This document shows positions 23,486 through 32,936 of a DNA stretch of 64,000 bases, one piece after another. The notes under the pieces were generated by a model. That model did no database searches. It was given only the letters and a program-made list of their open reading frames with translations, and was not told the DNA's origin. Origin of the DNA: Hymenobacter metallicola (GTDB taxonomy: Bacteria; Bacteroidota; Bacteroidia; Cytophagales; Hymenobacteraceae); the NCBI RefSeq assembly GCF_004745645.1, contig NZ_SRMB01000001.1:1488001-1552000 (forward strand). The letters run 5' to 3'. The position numbers were made by a program, and so were the translations under genes. Numbering within the stretch: position 1 is the first letter of the stretch; each line of letters opens with the position of its first letter.

Positions 23486-24224
23486 AAATCACCTTGGCTT
23501 CGTTGCGGAGCAGCTTGATCAATTCACCGGCCGACTCGGCAGGAATTAGCTTCACGCCCTGCTTCTTGGGGGGCAGTGCGTACTCGGCTACCGAAGTGCG
23601 GGCCCCTTCGCCAGTGGGTTCTACCACTTTCAGCGGCTTGGTACGGGCCGTCATAATGCCGCGCATGTTCGGGATGCGGGGCTCGCACATGGGCTGCTGG
23701 CAGGAAGCCACGAAAGGCGTATTCACCTCCACGATTTCCTTGCCGCCTTCGATTTCGCGCTCCAGCGTAGCGGTATTACCGCTCATATCCAGCTTCATAG
23801 CCGGGGCTACGGTCGGGATGCCGAGCAGTTCGCCCACCATGCCATGCACCTGGAAGCCGTTGTAGTCAATGCTTTCCTTGCCCATCAGAATCACGTCGTA
23901 GGCGCCTTCCTTGGCAATAGCGGCAATTTGCTCGGCCACGAAGTAGGCATCCTTGGGCGCGGCGTTGACGCGGATAGCGTCATCGGCGCCGATGGCCAGG
24001 GCTTTACGAATGTTGGGCTCGGTGTCGGCTTCGCCAACGTTGAGGACGGTTACGGTACCGCTGCCCTGGGCTTCTTTGAGCTCAATGGCGCGGGTCAGGG
24101 CATATTCGTCCCAGGGATTAATCACGAACTGCACCCCGGCCTTGTTGAACTCCTTGTTATCGGGCGTGAAGGTGATTTTGGTGGTCGTGTCGGGAACGTT
24201 GCTGATGCAAACGAGAAACTTCAT
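23484..24224 (-). CDS. etfB: Electron transfer flavoprotein subunit beta
   Basis: 246 residues. It opens MKFLVCISNVPDTTTKITF and includes VINPWDEYALTRAIELKEAQG, a GADDAIRV block and the ETF-beta signature region GKESIDYNGFQVHGMVGELLG. It binds AMP and pairs with EtfA. First gene of the etfBA unit; upstream a divergent TPR gene starts 78 bp away. Confidence 0.96.
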   Translation of the reverse strand: MKFLVCISNVPDTTTKITFTPDNKEFNKAGVQFVINPWDEYALTRAIELKEAQGSGTVTVLNVGEADTEPNIRKALAIGADDAIRVNAAPKDAYFVAEQIAAIAKEGAYDVILMGKESIDYNGFQVHGMVGELLGIPTVAPAMKLDMSGNTATLEREIEGGKEIVEVNTPFVASCQQPMCEPRIPNMRGIMTARTKPLKVVEPTGEGARTSVAEYALPPKKQGVKLIPAESAGELIKLLRNEAKVI

Positions 24225-24302
24225 CTACGGCTGCTTGTGGATGGGAGATAAACTACGGGAAAGCCCCTAATTTCGGGCGAAGATACAGAAAACTCCCTCC
24301 CG

Positions 24303-24641
24303 ATGGATACCACGCCGACCCGCCTGCAGCAGCTGCTGACCTTTTACAACGAAGACCCGAACGACCCGTTCATCATCTACGCCCTAGCCACTGAATATCG
24401 GACGACGGAGCCCCAACGGGCAATGGAGTACTATCAAAAGCTCTTGGATGAACACCCTGATTACGTGGGTACGTATTACCACGCGGGCAAGATGCTGGAG
24501 CACTTACAAAATCCGGAAGAAGCGGAAAAAGTTTACCGCCGCGGGCTGCAGGTAAGCCGCCGGGCCGGGCAGATGCACGCGGCCAGCGAAATCCAGCAGG
24601 CCCTGAATCAACTGCTGGGCCTCGACTACGAAGACGAGTAA
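24303..24641 (+). CDS. Small tetratricopeptide-repeat protein
   Basis: 112 residues, cytoplasmic. Two to three TPR-like helical pairs: LLTFYNEDPNDPFIIYALATEY, AMEYYQKLLDEHPDYVGTYYHAGKM and NPEEAEKVYRRGLQVSRRAGQ. The acidic C-terminus is GLDYEDE. Small TPR proteins of this kind are common in Bacteroidota; the partner is unknown. Confidence 0.85.
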   Translation: MDTTPTRLQQLLTFYNEDPNDPFIIYALATEYRTTEPQRAMEYYQKLLDEHPDYVGTYYHAGKMLEHLQNPEEAEKVYRRGLQVSRRAGQMHAASEIQQALNQLLGLDYEDE

Positions 24642-24918
24642 GCCCAGCACGGCCGGACACCGGAAAAAAACTCTCAGGGAACGGTGTTGGACATTGAAGG
24701 CGGAGTAAGCGAAGCTGGTGGGAAACAAAAGAAGCCGCTCGGCCACGGTCAGCTTTTGCAAGGCTGACCGCCACCAAACGTCTTGCAAAATACGCTGCAT
24801 GCCGAGTATTTTTCAAGCGAAATGTAAAATAAATTGCAACCTGTAAAGAGAAATTGCGTTTAAACTAGGCTTTTGCACTTCTGGCCGAACTATAAGTTGT
24901 AGGCTCGTGTCAGAAGGC

Positions 24919-25761
24919 ATGCGTAAGACCACTCTGCTGACTACCGCCGGGCTACTGCTCGTCGGCTCCGCCCGCACCCTGGCCCAGACCACTGACCCAA
25001 ACCTCGGGAACGAAAACACGCCTTTTGTGCGCAATATTCGCCCCGACCGGCCCGGGCAGACCATCACCACCAACATGCTCAACCCCGGCCAGTTTCAGCT
25101 AGAAGCTGGCCTGAGTCAGCCCGACCCGTTTACCCCGGGTAGTACAGCCAACCGGCGCCTGACTACTGGTTTACTTCGGGTAGGCTTTTTCAACAATATA
25201 GAGCTGCGTGTTTCGCAGGGCTACCTTTCTCCCCTACCCACCAGCACCGCCGCGGCTGAGCCCGGCAGTGGAGTGGCCGTGCCTTTTGGGCGTACGCCGA
25301 TGACGGTTGGCGCCAAGTTTCTGGCTTCCACTACTCCCAACGCTCGTTCTCAGGTAGTGGTGCTGGCCGAAATGACGCTGCGCAATGGCGACAAATCGTT
25401 TCAAAATCAGGTATACGAACCGGCGGCCCGCTTGCTGATTTCTCAGCAGCTTGGGGAGCGGTTTGGGTTGGAAGCCAACCTGGGTTTCCGCCAGCGCGGC
25501 TTTAAGGCGGCCGACACGAAGCTAGGCACCTACCTGGGCACGCTGGCTTTGAACGGTCCCTTAGGCAATTCTTTCGGCTTTTTCGCCGAAACCTACGCTA
25601 CCTGGCAGCAGCAAGCGAAGCTGGCCCCGGGGCTTACTTCGGGCCTGTACTGGCGGCCCTGGTCCGGGCTACGGCTTGACGTAACCGCGGGGCGAACCTT
25701 TTCGGGGGTCACCAGTGGTTCTACTGTGGGTGCTGGCCTGAGCCTACGGTTGCCTCGCTAA
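24919..25761 (+). CDS. Outer-membrane beta-barrel protein (transporter-like)
   Basis: 280 residues from the ATG at 24919 (a GTG 12 bp upstream is also in frame). Signal peptide MRKTTLLTTAGLLLVGSART with cleavage after LAQ. The segment NIRPDRPGQTITTNMLNPGQFQLEAGL and the alternating beta strands match the family annotated as phenol-degradation MetA-pathway or transporter outer-membrane proteins (PF13557-like). The C-terminus GAGLSLRLPR is barrel-like but lacks a terminal aromatic residue. Substrate unknown. The 277-bp gap upstream holds no supported gene. Confidence 0.75.
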   Translation: MRKTTLLTTAGLLLVGSARTLAQTTDPNLGNENTPFVRNIRPDRPGQTITTNMLNPGQFQLEAGLSQPDPFTPGSTANRRLTTGLLRVGFFNNIELRVSQGYLSPLPTSTAAAEPGSGVAVPFGRTPMTVGAKFLASTTPNARSQVVVLAEMTLRNGDKSFQNQVYEPAARLLISQQLGERFGLEANLGFRQRGFKAADTKLGTYLGTLALNGPLGNSFGFFAETYATWQQQAKLAPGLTSGLYWRPWSGLRLDVTAGRTFSGVTSGSTVGAGLSLRLPR

Positions 25762-25775
25762 CTACCTTCTGAACC

Positions 25776-25823
25776 AAATAAAAAACCAGGTGCTCAGTGA
25801 ATGAGCACCTAGTTTTTTATTTG
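25776..25823. terminator. Bidirectional intrinsic terminator
   Basis: AAATAAAAAACCAGGTGCTC pairs with GAGCACCTAGTTTTTTATTT, giving A and T runs on both sides. It ends the barrel-protein gene; its right edge overlaps the -33 box of the next gene. Confidence 0.85.
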
Positions 25824-25851
25824 GTACTTATGCAAGAATTATTTATACTTG
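25820..25851 (+). promoter_or_regulatory. Candidate promoter for the coiled-coil protein gene
   Basis: -33 TTTG at 25820-25823, a 20-bp spacer, and TATACTTG at 25844-25851 (one mismatch to TAnnTTTG). The ATG is 30 bp downstream. Spacing fits the Bacteroidota sigma-70 pattern. Confidence 0.6.
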
Positions 25852-25880
25852 TTCTATAAAAAAACTTTAGTATCTGGATC

Positions 25881-26210
25881 ATGAAAAACTACTATACGCT
25901 CTTTTTTGCCTTTGCCGCAGTTGCTGCCAGCGGCACTGAAGCGCTGGCCCAGTCGGCAGTGACGGTGCAGTACCGGCCGGTACAGGGCCTGAGTGACCCG
26001 GAACTGCCTGATCCCCGCTACGCTGGGGCTGTAGAGGTCGGGGAGCTAAAAGAACAGGTGCAGGCCCTGACTGAAGCCTACAGCCGGCTAGTTGAGCAGC
26101 ATAACCTGCAAACTGACCGCTTGCAGACACTAGAACGCTTAGTGCGCTCAGTTGGGCCCCCACCCGCTCGCCCGCTGCCCAATTCTACCTTATCGATTCG
26201 CAAGCTTTAG
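25881..26210 (+). CDS. Small secreted coiled-coil protein
   Basis: 109 residues. Signal peptide MKNYYTLFFAFAAVAASGTE with cleavage likely after ALAQ. The mature part has a short N-terminal segment (VQYRPVQGLSDPELPDPRY), then a heptad-like helix (VGELKEQVQALTEAYSRLVEQHNLQTDRLQTLERLV) and a Pro-rich tail. No family recognised. The promoter and ATG are well placed, so the gene is probably real and transcribed on its own. Confidence 0.7.
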   Translation: MKNYYTLFFAFAAVAASGTEALAQSAVTVQYRPVQGLSDPELPDPRYAGAVEVGELKEQVQALTEAYSRLVEQHNLQTDRLQTLERLVRSVGPPPARPLPNSTLSIRKL

Positions 26211-26343
26211 GCTGAATATCACTGGTTGCATCCCTGCTTTCTGCGGGGCCTGCTCCCACCAATGAACCTGCTCCGCACCCTGTCGCAAGTCCTTAATATC
26301 CTGTAATACAATTACTTGATTTCTATTTTAAGTACTTTACTAC

Positions 26344-26404
26344 CCTGTTTCAAACCAAGAAGGAGGTACCTATATCAGGTACCTCCTTCTTGGTTTGAAA
26401 CAGG
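26344..26404. terminator. Perfect 28-bp hairpin at convergent gene ends
   Basis: Arms 26344-26371 and 26377-26404 are exact complements with a 5-nt loop; the left arm begins CCTGTTTCAAACCAAGAAGG. It lies 134 bp after one gene end and 7 bp after the end of the minus-strand gene. No T run is present, so it is either an unconventional bidirectional terminator or an mRNA 3'-end stabiliser. Confidence 0.65.
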
Positions 26405-26411
26405 CATTCAT

Positions 26412-27146
26412 CTACTTCTTATCTATTGTGGCCCATAGCTTCACCCAATCGGCTTCCGTCTTGGCTTTCTCAGCGTCCGGAGTACTTTTTAGCGTAGCGG
26501 CCAGAGCTGGAGCAGCTGTCTGCATAGCTTTGGCCACCAATTTAACCGGAGTCAGGGAGCCATCAGGCCGTCGCAGGTAGTAGGTCAGTTTATCCTCTAT
26601 CTCGTCGTAGCGTTGCCCGCTGCTATAAGCTCCCTGGAAATTAGCCTTACGTAACGTCTTATCATAATGCTTTAGCAGCACATAATTCCCCTCGTGCAAC
26701 ACCTCTACGTAATCAGCGCGTTGAGCGGGTGTAGCCGCCTCGCTGAACCGCCGGAACAGCCGGCGCCGGGCGGGAGACAGACCATCCGCAGGCTCTTCAA
26801 TCTCAAAACCGGCAACCAGTTTATCATCCAGTTGCAGGGAGTCATTCGGCCGGCTTACGGGCCGCATCAGCAACCGGCGATTTAGTACATCATACTTCAA
26901 CGGCACTGCTGCTAAAGGCACTTTGTTAGTCATTTGCAGCTTGGCTGGAAGCCACCGAGGATCGGCATAGAGAGAGCCTTTGGTCGTCTCAGCCGATCCT
27001 CGGGGCACTACCGTAGCCGCGCCGTTAACCAGGGCATTGAGGTTGGCCCGAGCTGCCGCCCCGTTTTGCTCCAGTGGCGCCTGCTGCGCGAGAGCCATAA
27101 AACTAGCCGTTGAAAAGAAAAGCAGGGCGCTGATGCGGGTTAGCAT
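26412..27146 (-). CDS. Secreted Bacteroidota protein of unknown function
   Basis: 244 residues with signal peptide MLTRISALLFFSTASFMALA. The mature part includes GSLYADPRWLPAKLQM, VPLKYDVLNRRLLMRPV and a Lys/Arg-rich C-terminal half (DKLTYYLRRPDGSLTPVKLVAKAM). The pattern of a short target strand, PLKYDVLNRRLL and a closing structural module recurs in secreted Bacteroidota proteins of unknown role. Single gene, convergent with the coiled-coil protein gene. Confidence 0.75.
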   Translation of the reverse strand: MLTRISALLFFSTASFMALAQQAPLEQNGAAARANLNALVNGAATVVPRGSAETTKGSLYADPRWLPAKLQMTNKVPLAAVPLKYDVLNRRLLMRPVSRPNDSLQLDDKLVAGFEIEEPADGLSPARRRLFRRFSEAATPAQRADYVEVLHEGNYVLLKHYDKTLRKANFQGAYSSGQRYDEIEDKLTYYLRRPDGSLTPVKLVAKAMQTAAPALAATLKSTPDAEKAKTEADWVKLWATIDKK

Positions 27147-27267
27147 ATGACAGATGAGAAAGTTTTGTGTTGATCAGGAGGTTTTTGGAAGGTAGCCCAA
27201 CGCAACGTCAGCGCCAAATTATCAGCAGATATGCCGGCCACGGAACGGCTGGTGATTTAGCCGAGGT

Positions 27268-28614
27268 TTAGGGCCGCTGACCAACCGCTTCGGGATTGAT
27301 TCGTGTGGGGGTCTGCTGGCCCGACACGATGCCAGCCGAACTGCGGGCTATAGCATTGATAACGGCCGTCATATTGGCCAGGTCCAGGCTTTCAATTTCG
27401 TCATCGACGCTGTGGTAGCGCTTGTCAGTAGGAATCTGGTCGGTGCTGATGGTGTGAGCGGGCACCCCCAAGCGCGCCAGAGTGGCGTTGTCGGAACGGT
27501 AGAACAGATTTTGTTCAGGATACGGGTCGGGCTCGAAGCGGAAGGACGAGCCCGTGAGGTTGCGTTGTAACAGCTTACCGAAGTCCGATTTATCGAAGCC
27601 CGTGATAAAGGCCGTGTTTGGCCCAAACTTAGCCTGCTTGCCGATCATCTCGATATTGAACATGGCCATGATCTGCTTGGCATCGAGCTGACGCGAAAAG
27701 TGCTGAGAGCCGAAGCCCCCTATTTCCTCGGCGGTGAAGGCGGCAAATACTAGGGTCCGGGCGTTGTCATTCTTCTGCTTGAAATACTCGGCCAGGGCTA
27801 CCACGGCCGTAGTTCCACTGGCATCGTCGTCGGCACCGTTGGCAATGTTGTCGCCAGCCACAGGCTCAATTTGCCCCAGATGGTCGTAATGCGCCGAAAA
27901 GACCACCATTTCGGCAGCTTTGGCGTTATCTTGCCCGGGTAATACGCCCACTACGTTCCGAATATCAATGGGCCGCACGGTAGTATTAGCGGCTACCTGA
28001 TACTTAATGGCGCCGTTGGGAGTGGGAGTAAGCACCACGACGCAGGAAAAGGGGCCGGGCTTTTCGACCTGAATTTTCCCTTTTTTGGTACGGTTAGCCA
28101 GCCGCTGAAACGCCTCGGCATGCGCCGGATCCAGGATAACGATTAGGTTCTCGGTTGGCTCCAGAATCTGGCGGTAGATTTGGTTGGGCAGCGTCTGAGG
28201 GCCAATAACCATCACGCGCGCCGCCGGCTCGTCCGTATCAGTCCAGTTTAAATGGGACTGGCCCGATACCAGCAACGATTTGTCTTGGGGAACGGTAGTA
28301 CCGTTGATGGTGACGTACAAGGCCGCCGTTTTGGTTTCGTAAACCGGAAAAACCTGCTCGTAGCTGGTTAGCCCAGGCAAGGGCTGCAGGCCGATGCGCT
28401 GAAACTCGGCGGCCAGAAACTGGGCTGCCTTGAGGCCACCCGGCTGGGTGGAAGCCCGGCCCTGCATATCATCCGAAGCCAGCGCCCGGGCCACCCGCTC
28501 TACCGTAGCGGCCGAAACGGCTGGCGTGGTAGTTGTTGGGGCCGCTTTTTTCTGGGCAAACAACCCGGAAGAAACCAGAATGAAAAATAAGACGATGGGA
28601 GGGAATTTTTGCAT
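27268..28614 (-). CDS. M28 family metallopeptidase, exported
   Basis: 448 residues. Signal peptide MQKFPPIVLFFILVSSGLFA. A protease-associated insert lies at about 90-215. The catalytic M28 domain begins near 220, with zinc ligands in VVFSAHYDHLG, NGADDDASGT, FAAFTAEEIGGFGS (catalytic Glu first) and the final RYHSVDDEIE. The usual Asp in the fourth ligand position is Glu here (MFNIEMIG). It is a di-zinc aminopeptidase probably active in the periplasm or outside the cell. No T9SS sorting domain is seen at the C-terminus. Confidence 0.92.
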   Translation of the reverse strand: MQKFPPIVLFFILVSSGLFAQKKAAPTTTTPAVSAATVERVARALASDDMQGRASTQPGGLKAAQFLAAEFQRIGLQPLPGLTSYEQVFPVYETKTAALYVTINGTTVPQDKSLLVSGQSHLNWTDTDEPAARVMVIGPQTLPNQIYRQILEPTENLIVILDPAHAEAFQRLANRTKKGKIQVEKPGPFSCVVVLTPTPNGAIKYQVAANTTVRPIDIRNVVGVLPGQDNAKAAEMVVFSAHYDHLGQIEPVAGDNIANGADDDASGTTAVVALAEYFKQKNDNARTLVFAAFTAEEIGGFGSQHFSRQLDAKQIMAMFNIEMIGKQAKFGPNTAFITGFDKSDFGKLLQRNLTGSSFRFEPDPYPEQNLFYRSDNATLARLGVPAHTISTDQIPTDKRYHSVDDEIESLDLANMTAVINAIARSSAGIVSGQQTPTRINPEAVGQRP

Positions 28615-28720
28615 AACGCAAATTAAGCCTTTTGGGCAGTCTTGAGTAAGCTTTTGTTAGTGTTCAGGTAATTTTTCCACCGATCTGGCAGCTTTCCTTC
28701 CAGTTCAATTTCTTTCTTTT

Positions 28721-29197
28721 ATGATTCGCGCCTTTTTGGTGACTTTAGGCACTGCCCTACTGCTCGCGTCTTGTCGGGCAACTCCGCAGCAGGCCGGTCA
28801 TGGCCCAGCGCCTGAGAGCCATCCTGCGGTTTCCGATGCCAGCCTACGCAACACGCGCTGGGTGGTGCGCTCCTTACACAATCGTGCCATATCGACGCCG
28901 GCCGGTGGGGAAATCTACCTCCTGCTGCGACAGGAGGATTTCCGGGCGGAAGGCTACGCCGGCTGCAACCGGTTTCGCGGCACTTTTTCGCAACCCGCCG
29001 CCAACGGGCTGCAGTTTGGCCCCTTGCTTACGACGCGCATGGCTTGCCCGGATTCGGCCGGAACGAACACCGAAACAACGTTTCTAGCGGCCCTGGCCGC
29101 TACCCGCACCTACCGGGTTCAGGGTGATACGCTCCGGCTGTATGCCGACCAGGCCGCTCAGCCCCTTGCTCTATTGCACGCCGTGTATCTGCGTTGA
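28721..29197 (+). CDS. META-domain lipoprotein
   Basis: 158 residues with lipobox LLASC near residue 18. Residues 40-155 form a META (HslJ-like) domain: NTRWVVRSLHN, YAGCNRFRGTFSQPAANGLQFGPLLTTRMACP and DTLRLYADQAAQPLALL. HslJ-type proteins are linked to stress and antibiotic tolerance in Escherichia coli, but the Bacteroidota proteins are uncharacterised. The gene is divergent from the M28 peptidase and has its own terminator. Confidence 0.88.
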   Translation: MIRAFLVTLGTALLLASCRATPQQAGHGPAPESHPAVSDASLRNTRWVVRSLHNRAISTPAGGEIYLLLRQEDFRAEGYAGCNRFRGTFSQPAANGLQFGPLLTTRMACPDSAGTNTETTFLAALAATRTYRVQGDTLRLYADQAAQPLALLHAVYLR

Positions 29198-29220
29198 TTC
29201 ATCATTGGTAAACTTTATAA

Positions 29221-29261
29221 AGCACAAAGGCCCGAATGCTGCTCATTCGGGCCTTTGTGCT
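29221..29261. terminator. Bidirectional intrinsic terminator
   Basis: AGCACAAAGGCCCGAATG pairs perfectly with CATTCGGGCCTTTGTGCT around CTGCT, then TTG. It serves the META gene and the convergent pyc. Confidence 0.8.
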
Positions 29262-29275
29262 TTGTTGCGTGGGCT

Positions 29276-32200
29276 TTACCCCAACGTCAGTACCAAGTCG
29301 TCGGCGTTGACCAGGGTGCCTTCCGGGAGCTGCACGCCCTGCACCGTGGTATCCTCGGGGGCGGTGATGGTAGTTTCCATCTTCATGGCCTCGATGATGA
29401 ACAATGGGGTGTTGCGCTTGACCTGCTGTCCGCTTTCAACCAGCACTTTGGAGAGCATGCCTTGCAGCGGGGCGCCCACTTGCCGGGGGTTGCCCTTGTC
29501 GATTTTCTGATTGCGCACCGTTTTGACCTCCACCGACTTGTCGCGCACTTCCAGGTTGCGGGTCTGGCCGTTGAAGGAGAAGAACACCGTGCGGCATCCC
29601 TCGTCGTTGACCTCCCCGACCGAGCGAAGCTTGACAATGACCGACTTGCCGCGGGCAATGTCGATGATGGTTTCCTCGCCGGGCTTGAGGCCGTAGAAAA
29701 ACACCCGCGTGGGCACCAGCGACACGTCGCCGTACTGCTGGTAGTGGGCCCAGTACTGCTCGAACACCTTGGGGTAGAGCAGGTAGCTGAGCAGGTCGGT
29801 GAACTTGCCGCCTTCCCCGAACTTCTCCTCAAACTTCTTCCACTCCTTTTTGAAGTCGATGGGCTTGAGGTGCTCGTTGGGCCGGTCGGTGAAGGGCTTT
29901 TCGTCCTTGAGAATCACCTTTTGCAGCTCCTGGGGCCAGCCACCCTCGGGTTGCCCGATGTCACCGCGGAACAAGCTCTGCACCGACTCGGGGAAGCTCA
30001 ATGAGTGACCTTTTTCGAGCACATCGTTAGTAGTCAGGTTGTTCGACACCAGGAACAGGGCCATGTCGCCGACCACCTTCGAGGAGGGCGTCACCTTCAC
30101 GATGTCGCCGAACAGCTCGTTGACCTCGGCGAAGGTCTTTTTCACCTGCTCGAACTTGTCGCCCAAACCCAGGGCCGCGGCCTGGGGGCGCAGGTTGGAA
30201 TACTGCCCGCCGGGAATTTCGTGCTGGAACACTTCCGAAGTACCAGCCTTGAGGCCCGACTCGAACGGATAATAGTATTCGCGCACGGTTTCCCAGTAGT
30301 TGGAGAAGTCGTTGAGGCTGTCCTGGTCGAATTCGCGGTGGCGCGGCGTGCCGCGGAACATTTCCACCACCGAGTTGAAGTTGGGCTGGGACGTGAGGCC
30401 CGACAAGGAGCCCATGGCCACGTCGATAACGTCGACGCCGGCTTCGACGGCCTTGAGGTAGGTGGCGGGCTGCAACGACGAGGTGTCGTGGGTGTGGAGG
30501 TGAATCGGAATCTGGACCGTGTCGCGCAGGGCCGTAATGAGCTCGGTGGCCGCGTAGGGCTTGAGCAGGCCGGCCATGTCCTTGATGCAGAGGATGTGAG
30601 CCCCGGCGTCCTCAATCTGCTTGGCCAGGCGCAGGTAGTAATCCAGGGAGTATTTCTGGTTGCGCTTGGGGTCCAGAATGTCGCCGGTGTAGCAGATAGC
30701 GGCTTCGGCCAGGCCCTTGGTTTTCTTGCGCACAAAGTTGATGCAGGACTCCATGCCCGGCATCCAGTTGAGCGAGTCGAAGATGCGGAACACGTCGACG
30801 CCGGTTTCCCAGGCCTGCTGTACAAACCGCTCGGTCAGGTTATCCGGATAGGCCTTGTAACCTACACCGTTGGCCCCGCGGATCAGCATCTGGAGCAGGA
30901 TGTTGGGCACGGCCTCCCGGATTTTAGCCAGCCGTTCCCAGGGGTCTTCGTGCAGAAAGCGTAGGGCCACGTCGAACGTCGCCCCGCCCCAGACTTCCAT
31001 CGAAAACGTCTGGGGGTGCAGTTTGGCGTAGCGCTCAGCCACCTTGAGCATGTCGAAGGTGCGCATGCGGGTGGCCAGCAGGCTCTGGTGGGCGTCGCGG
31101 AAGGTGGTGTCGGTGTAGTGCACCAGCGGGTCTTCGCGCAGCCATTTAGCAAAGCCTTCGGGGCCCAGCTCGGTGAGCTTGTCTTTGGTGCCGGGCTGGT
31201 AGGCCGCGTCGGGCTCGACCTTGGGTAGCAGGGGCTTGCGCAGCTCCTTCTTGGGGTCAATCAGCCCTTTCACGTCGGGGTTGCCGTTGACGATAATGTC
31301 GCCGACGAAGCCTAGAATCTTGGTGCCGCGGTCCTGCCGGGGCTTGAACTTGAAAAGCTCCTGGTGGTCTTTGATGAAGTCTACATTGGCCTGCCCGCTG
31401 ACGAAGGTCGGGTTGGCAATGATGTTTTGCAGGAACTGGATGTTGGTGCGCACCCCGCGGATGCGGAACTCGTCCAGGGTGCGGGCCATCTTGGAGGCGG
31501 CCCCTTCCAGCGTGGGCGCGTGGGCCGATACTTTCACCAGCAGCGAGTCGAAGAAGGGCGAAATCTTGGCCCCTTGGTACACCGAACCCTGGTCCAGACG
31601 AATGCCGAAGCCGCCGGCCGAGCGGTAGGCCACGATGGTGCCGTAGTCGGGCTTGAAGTCGTTTTCGGGGTCTTCGGTGGTGATGCGGCACTGAATGGCG
31701 TAGCCGTTTTTCATGGGCTTGCCACCCACTTCCAGCCCAATTTCGGGGTCGGAGAGCTTGGCGCCGTCGGCAATGTAGATCTGGGTTTTAATCAGGTCGA
31801 TGCCGGTTATCATTTCCGTGACGGTGTGCTCGACCTGGATGCGGGGGTTGACCTCGATAAAGTAAATCCGGTCCATTTCCGGGTTGACCAGAAATTCGAC
31901 GGTGCCCACGTTGTTGTAGTTCACGGCCCGGCCCAGGCGCAGCGCGTACTCATATAATAAGTGGCGCATGTGGTCGGGCAAATTGAGCGAGGGCGCTACT
32001 TCTACCACTTTCTGGTAGCGGCGCTGCACCGAGCAGTCCCGCTCGTAGAGGTGCACGATGTTGCCGTGGGTGTCGGCCACGAGCTGCACCTCGATGTGCT
32101 TGGGGTTCTCGACGAACTTTTCCAGAAATACGGTGTCGTCGCCGAAAGCTTTCAGGGCCTCGTTGCGGGCCTCGAAAAAGCCGCGCTCCAATTGCTCGTC

Positions 32201-32725
32201 GTCGCGGATGACGCGCATGCCCCGGCCGCCACCGCCGCTGGCCGCTTTCAGCATCACCGGGTAGCCGATGCGGCCCGCCTCGCGCTGAGCGGTTTCGAAG
32301 TCGTTGAGGTCCTCCTGGCTGCTTTCGATAATGGGCACCTGGCACTGCACGGCCACGCGCTTGGCCGCTACCTTGTCGCCGAGGGCTTCCATGACTTCCG
32401 GGCGGGGGCCGACGAAGATGATGCCTTCCTCCCCGCAGCGCCGGGCCAGGGTGGCATTTTCCGACAGGAAGCCGTAGCCAGGGTGAATGGCGTCGACACC
32501 GTTGGCTTTGGCGATGCGCAAAATGCCTTCGATGTCCAGATACGGCTTCAATGGGTCGTCGTCGCGGCCAATCTGGTAGGCTTCATCGGCTTTGTAGCGG
32601 TGCAGGGAGTAGCGGTCCTCGTAGGTGTAGATGGCCACGGTGGGAATGCCCAGCTCGGTGGCGGCCCGTAACACACGAATGGCAATTTCGCCCCGGTTGG
32701 CGACCAGCAGTTTGCGGATGTTCAT
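29276..32725 (-). CDS. pyc: Pyruvate carboxylase
   Basis: 1149 residues, the full single-chain form. Biotin carboxylase/ATP-grasp is at about 1-455 (MNIRKLLVANRGEIAIRVLRAATELG, KAASGGGGRGMRV). The carboxyltransferase TIM barrel is at about 530-810 (DTTFRDAHQSLLATRMRT, then the metal-binding HTHDTS region). The allosteric/PC domain follows to about 1040. The C-terminal biotinyl domain has the lysine of EAMKMETT at residue 1115. It makes oxaloacetate from pyruvate and bicarbonate to refill the TCA cycle. Transcribed alone. Confidence 0.97.
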   Translation of the reverse strand: MNIRKLLVANRGEIAIRVLRAATELGIPTVAIYTYEDRYSLHRYKADEAYQIGRDDDPLKPYLDIEGILRIAKANGVDAIHPGYGFLSENATLARRCGEEGIIFVGPRPEVMEALGDKVAAKRVAVQCQVPIIESSQEDLNDFETAQREAGRIGYPVMLKAASGGGGRGMRVIRDDEQLERGFFEARNEALKAFGDDTVFLEKFVENPKHIEVQLVADTHGNIVHLYERDCSVQRRYQKVVEVAPSLNLPDHMRHLLYEYALRLGRAVNYNNVGTVEFLVNPEMDRIYFIEVNPRIQVEHTVTEMITGIDLIKTQIYIADGAKLSDPEIGLEVGGKPMKNGYAIQCRITTEDPENDFKPDYGTIVAYRSAGGFGIRLDQGSVYQGAKISPFFDSLLVKVSAHAPTLEGAASKMARTLDEFRIRGVRTNIQFLQNIIANPTFVSGQANVDFIKDHQELFKFKPRQDRGTKILGFVGDIIVNGNPDVKGLIDPKKELRKPLLPKVEPDAAYQPGTKDKLTELGPEGFAKWLREDPLVHYTDTTFRDAHQSLLATRMRTFDMLKVAERYAKLHPQTFSMEVWGGATFDVALRFLHEDPWERLAKIREAVPNILLQMLIRGANGVGYKAYPDNLTERFVQQAWETGVDVFRIFDSLNWMPGMESCINFVRKKTKGLAEAAICYTGDILDPKRNQKYSLDYYLRLAKQIEDAGAHILCIKDMAGLLKPYAATELITALRDTVQIPIHLHTHDTSSLQPATYLKAVEAGVDVIDVAMGSLSGLTSQPNFNSVVEMFRGTPRHREFDQDSLNDFSNYWETVREYYYPFESGLKAGTSEVFQHEIPGGQYSNLRPQAAALGLGDKFEQVKKTFAEVNELFGDIVKVTPSSKVVGDMALFLVSNNLTTNDVLEKGHSLSFPESVQSLFRGDIGQPEGGWPQELQKVILKDEKPFTDRPNEHLKPIDFKKEWKKFEEKFGEGGKFTDLLSYLLYPKVFEQYWAHYQQYGDVSLVPTRVFFYGLKPGEETIIDIARGKSVIVKLRSVGEVNDEGCRTVFFSFNGQTRNLEVRDKSVEVKTVRNQKIDKGNPRQVGAPLQGMLSKVLVESGQQVKRNTPLFIIEAMKMETTITAPEDTTVQGVQLPEGTLVNADDLVLTLG

Positions 32726-32936
32726 AGACTACGGTAGACGTATTTGGCAGTGGAAAGAGCGTTGAGGTCGGAAAGCTAGGAAAAAGGCAGACGAAACCCA
32801 GAATTTTGCAGCGAATTTTTGCTAAATGCAATAATTCGCAAACAAACATTCGTTATTTTCTGCACTAAGGTTACAAGATATAAACCTTGGGCAGCCGGCT
32901 CAGTTGTCAAACCACAACCTCGACACTGCTCCACCC

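Noticed and set aside
24504..24800. Open frame on the minus strand after the TPR gene, with a hydrophobic start (LLLFPTSFAYSAF)
   Set aside because: The beginning faintly recalled an LpxK N-terminus, but the rest runs antisense through the TPR gene and has no matching domain. No promoter or repeat evidence was found.
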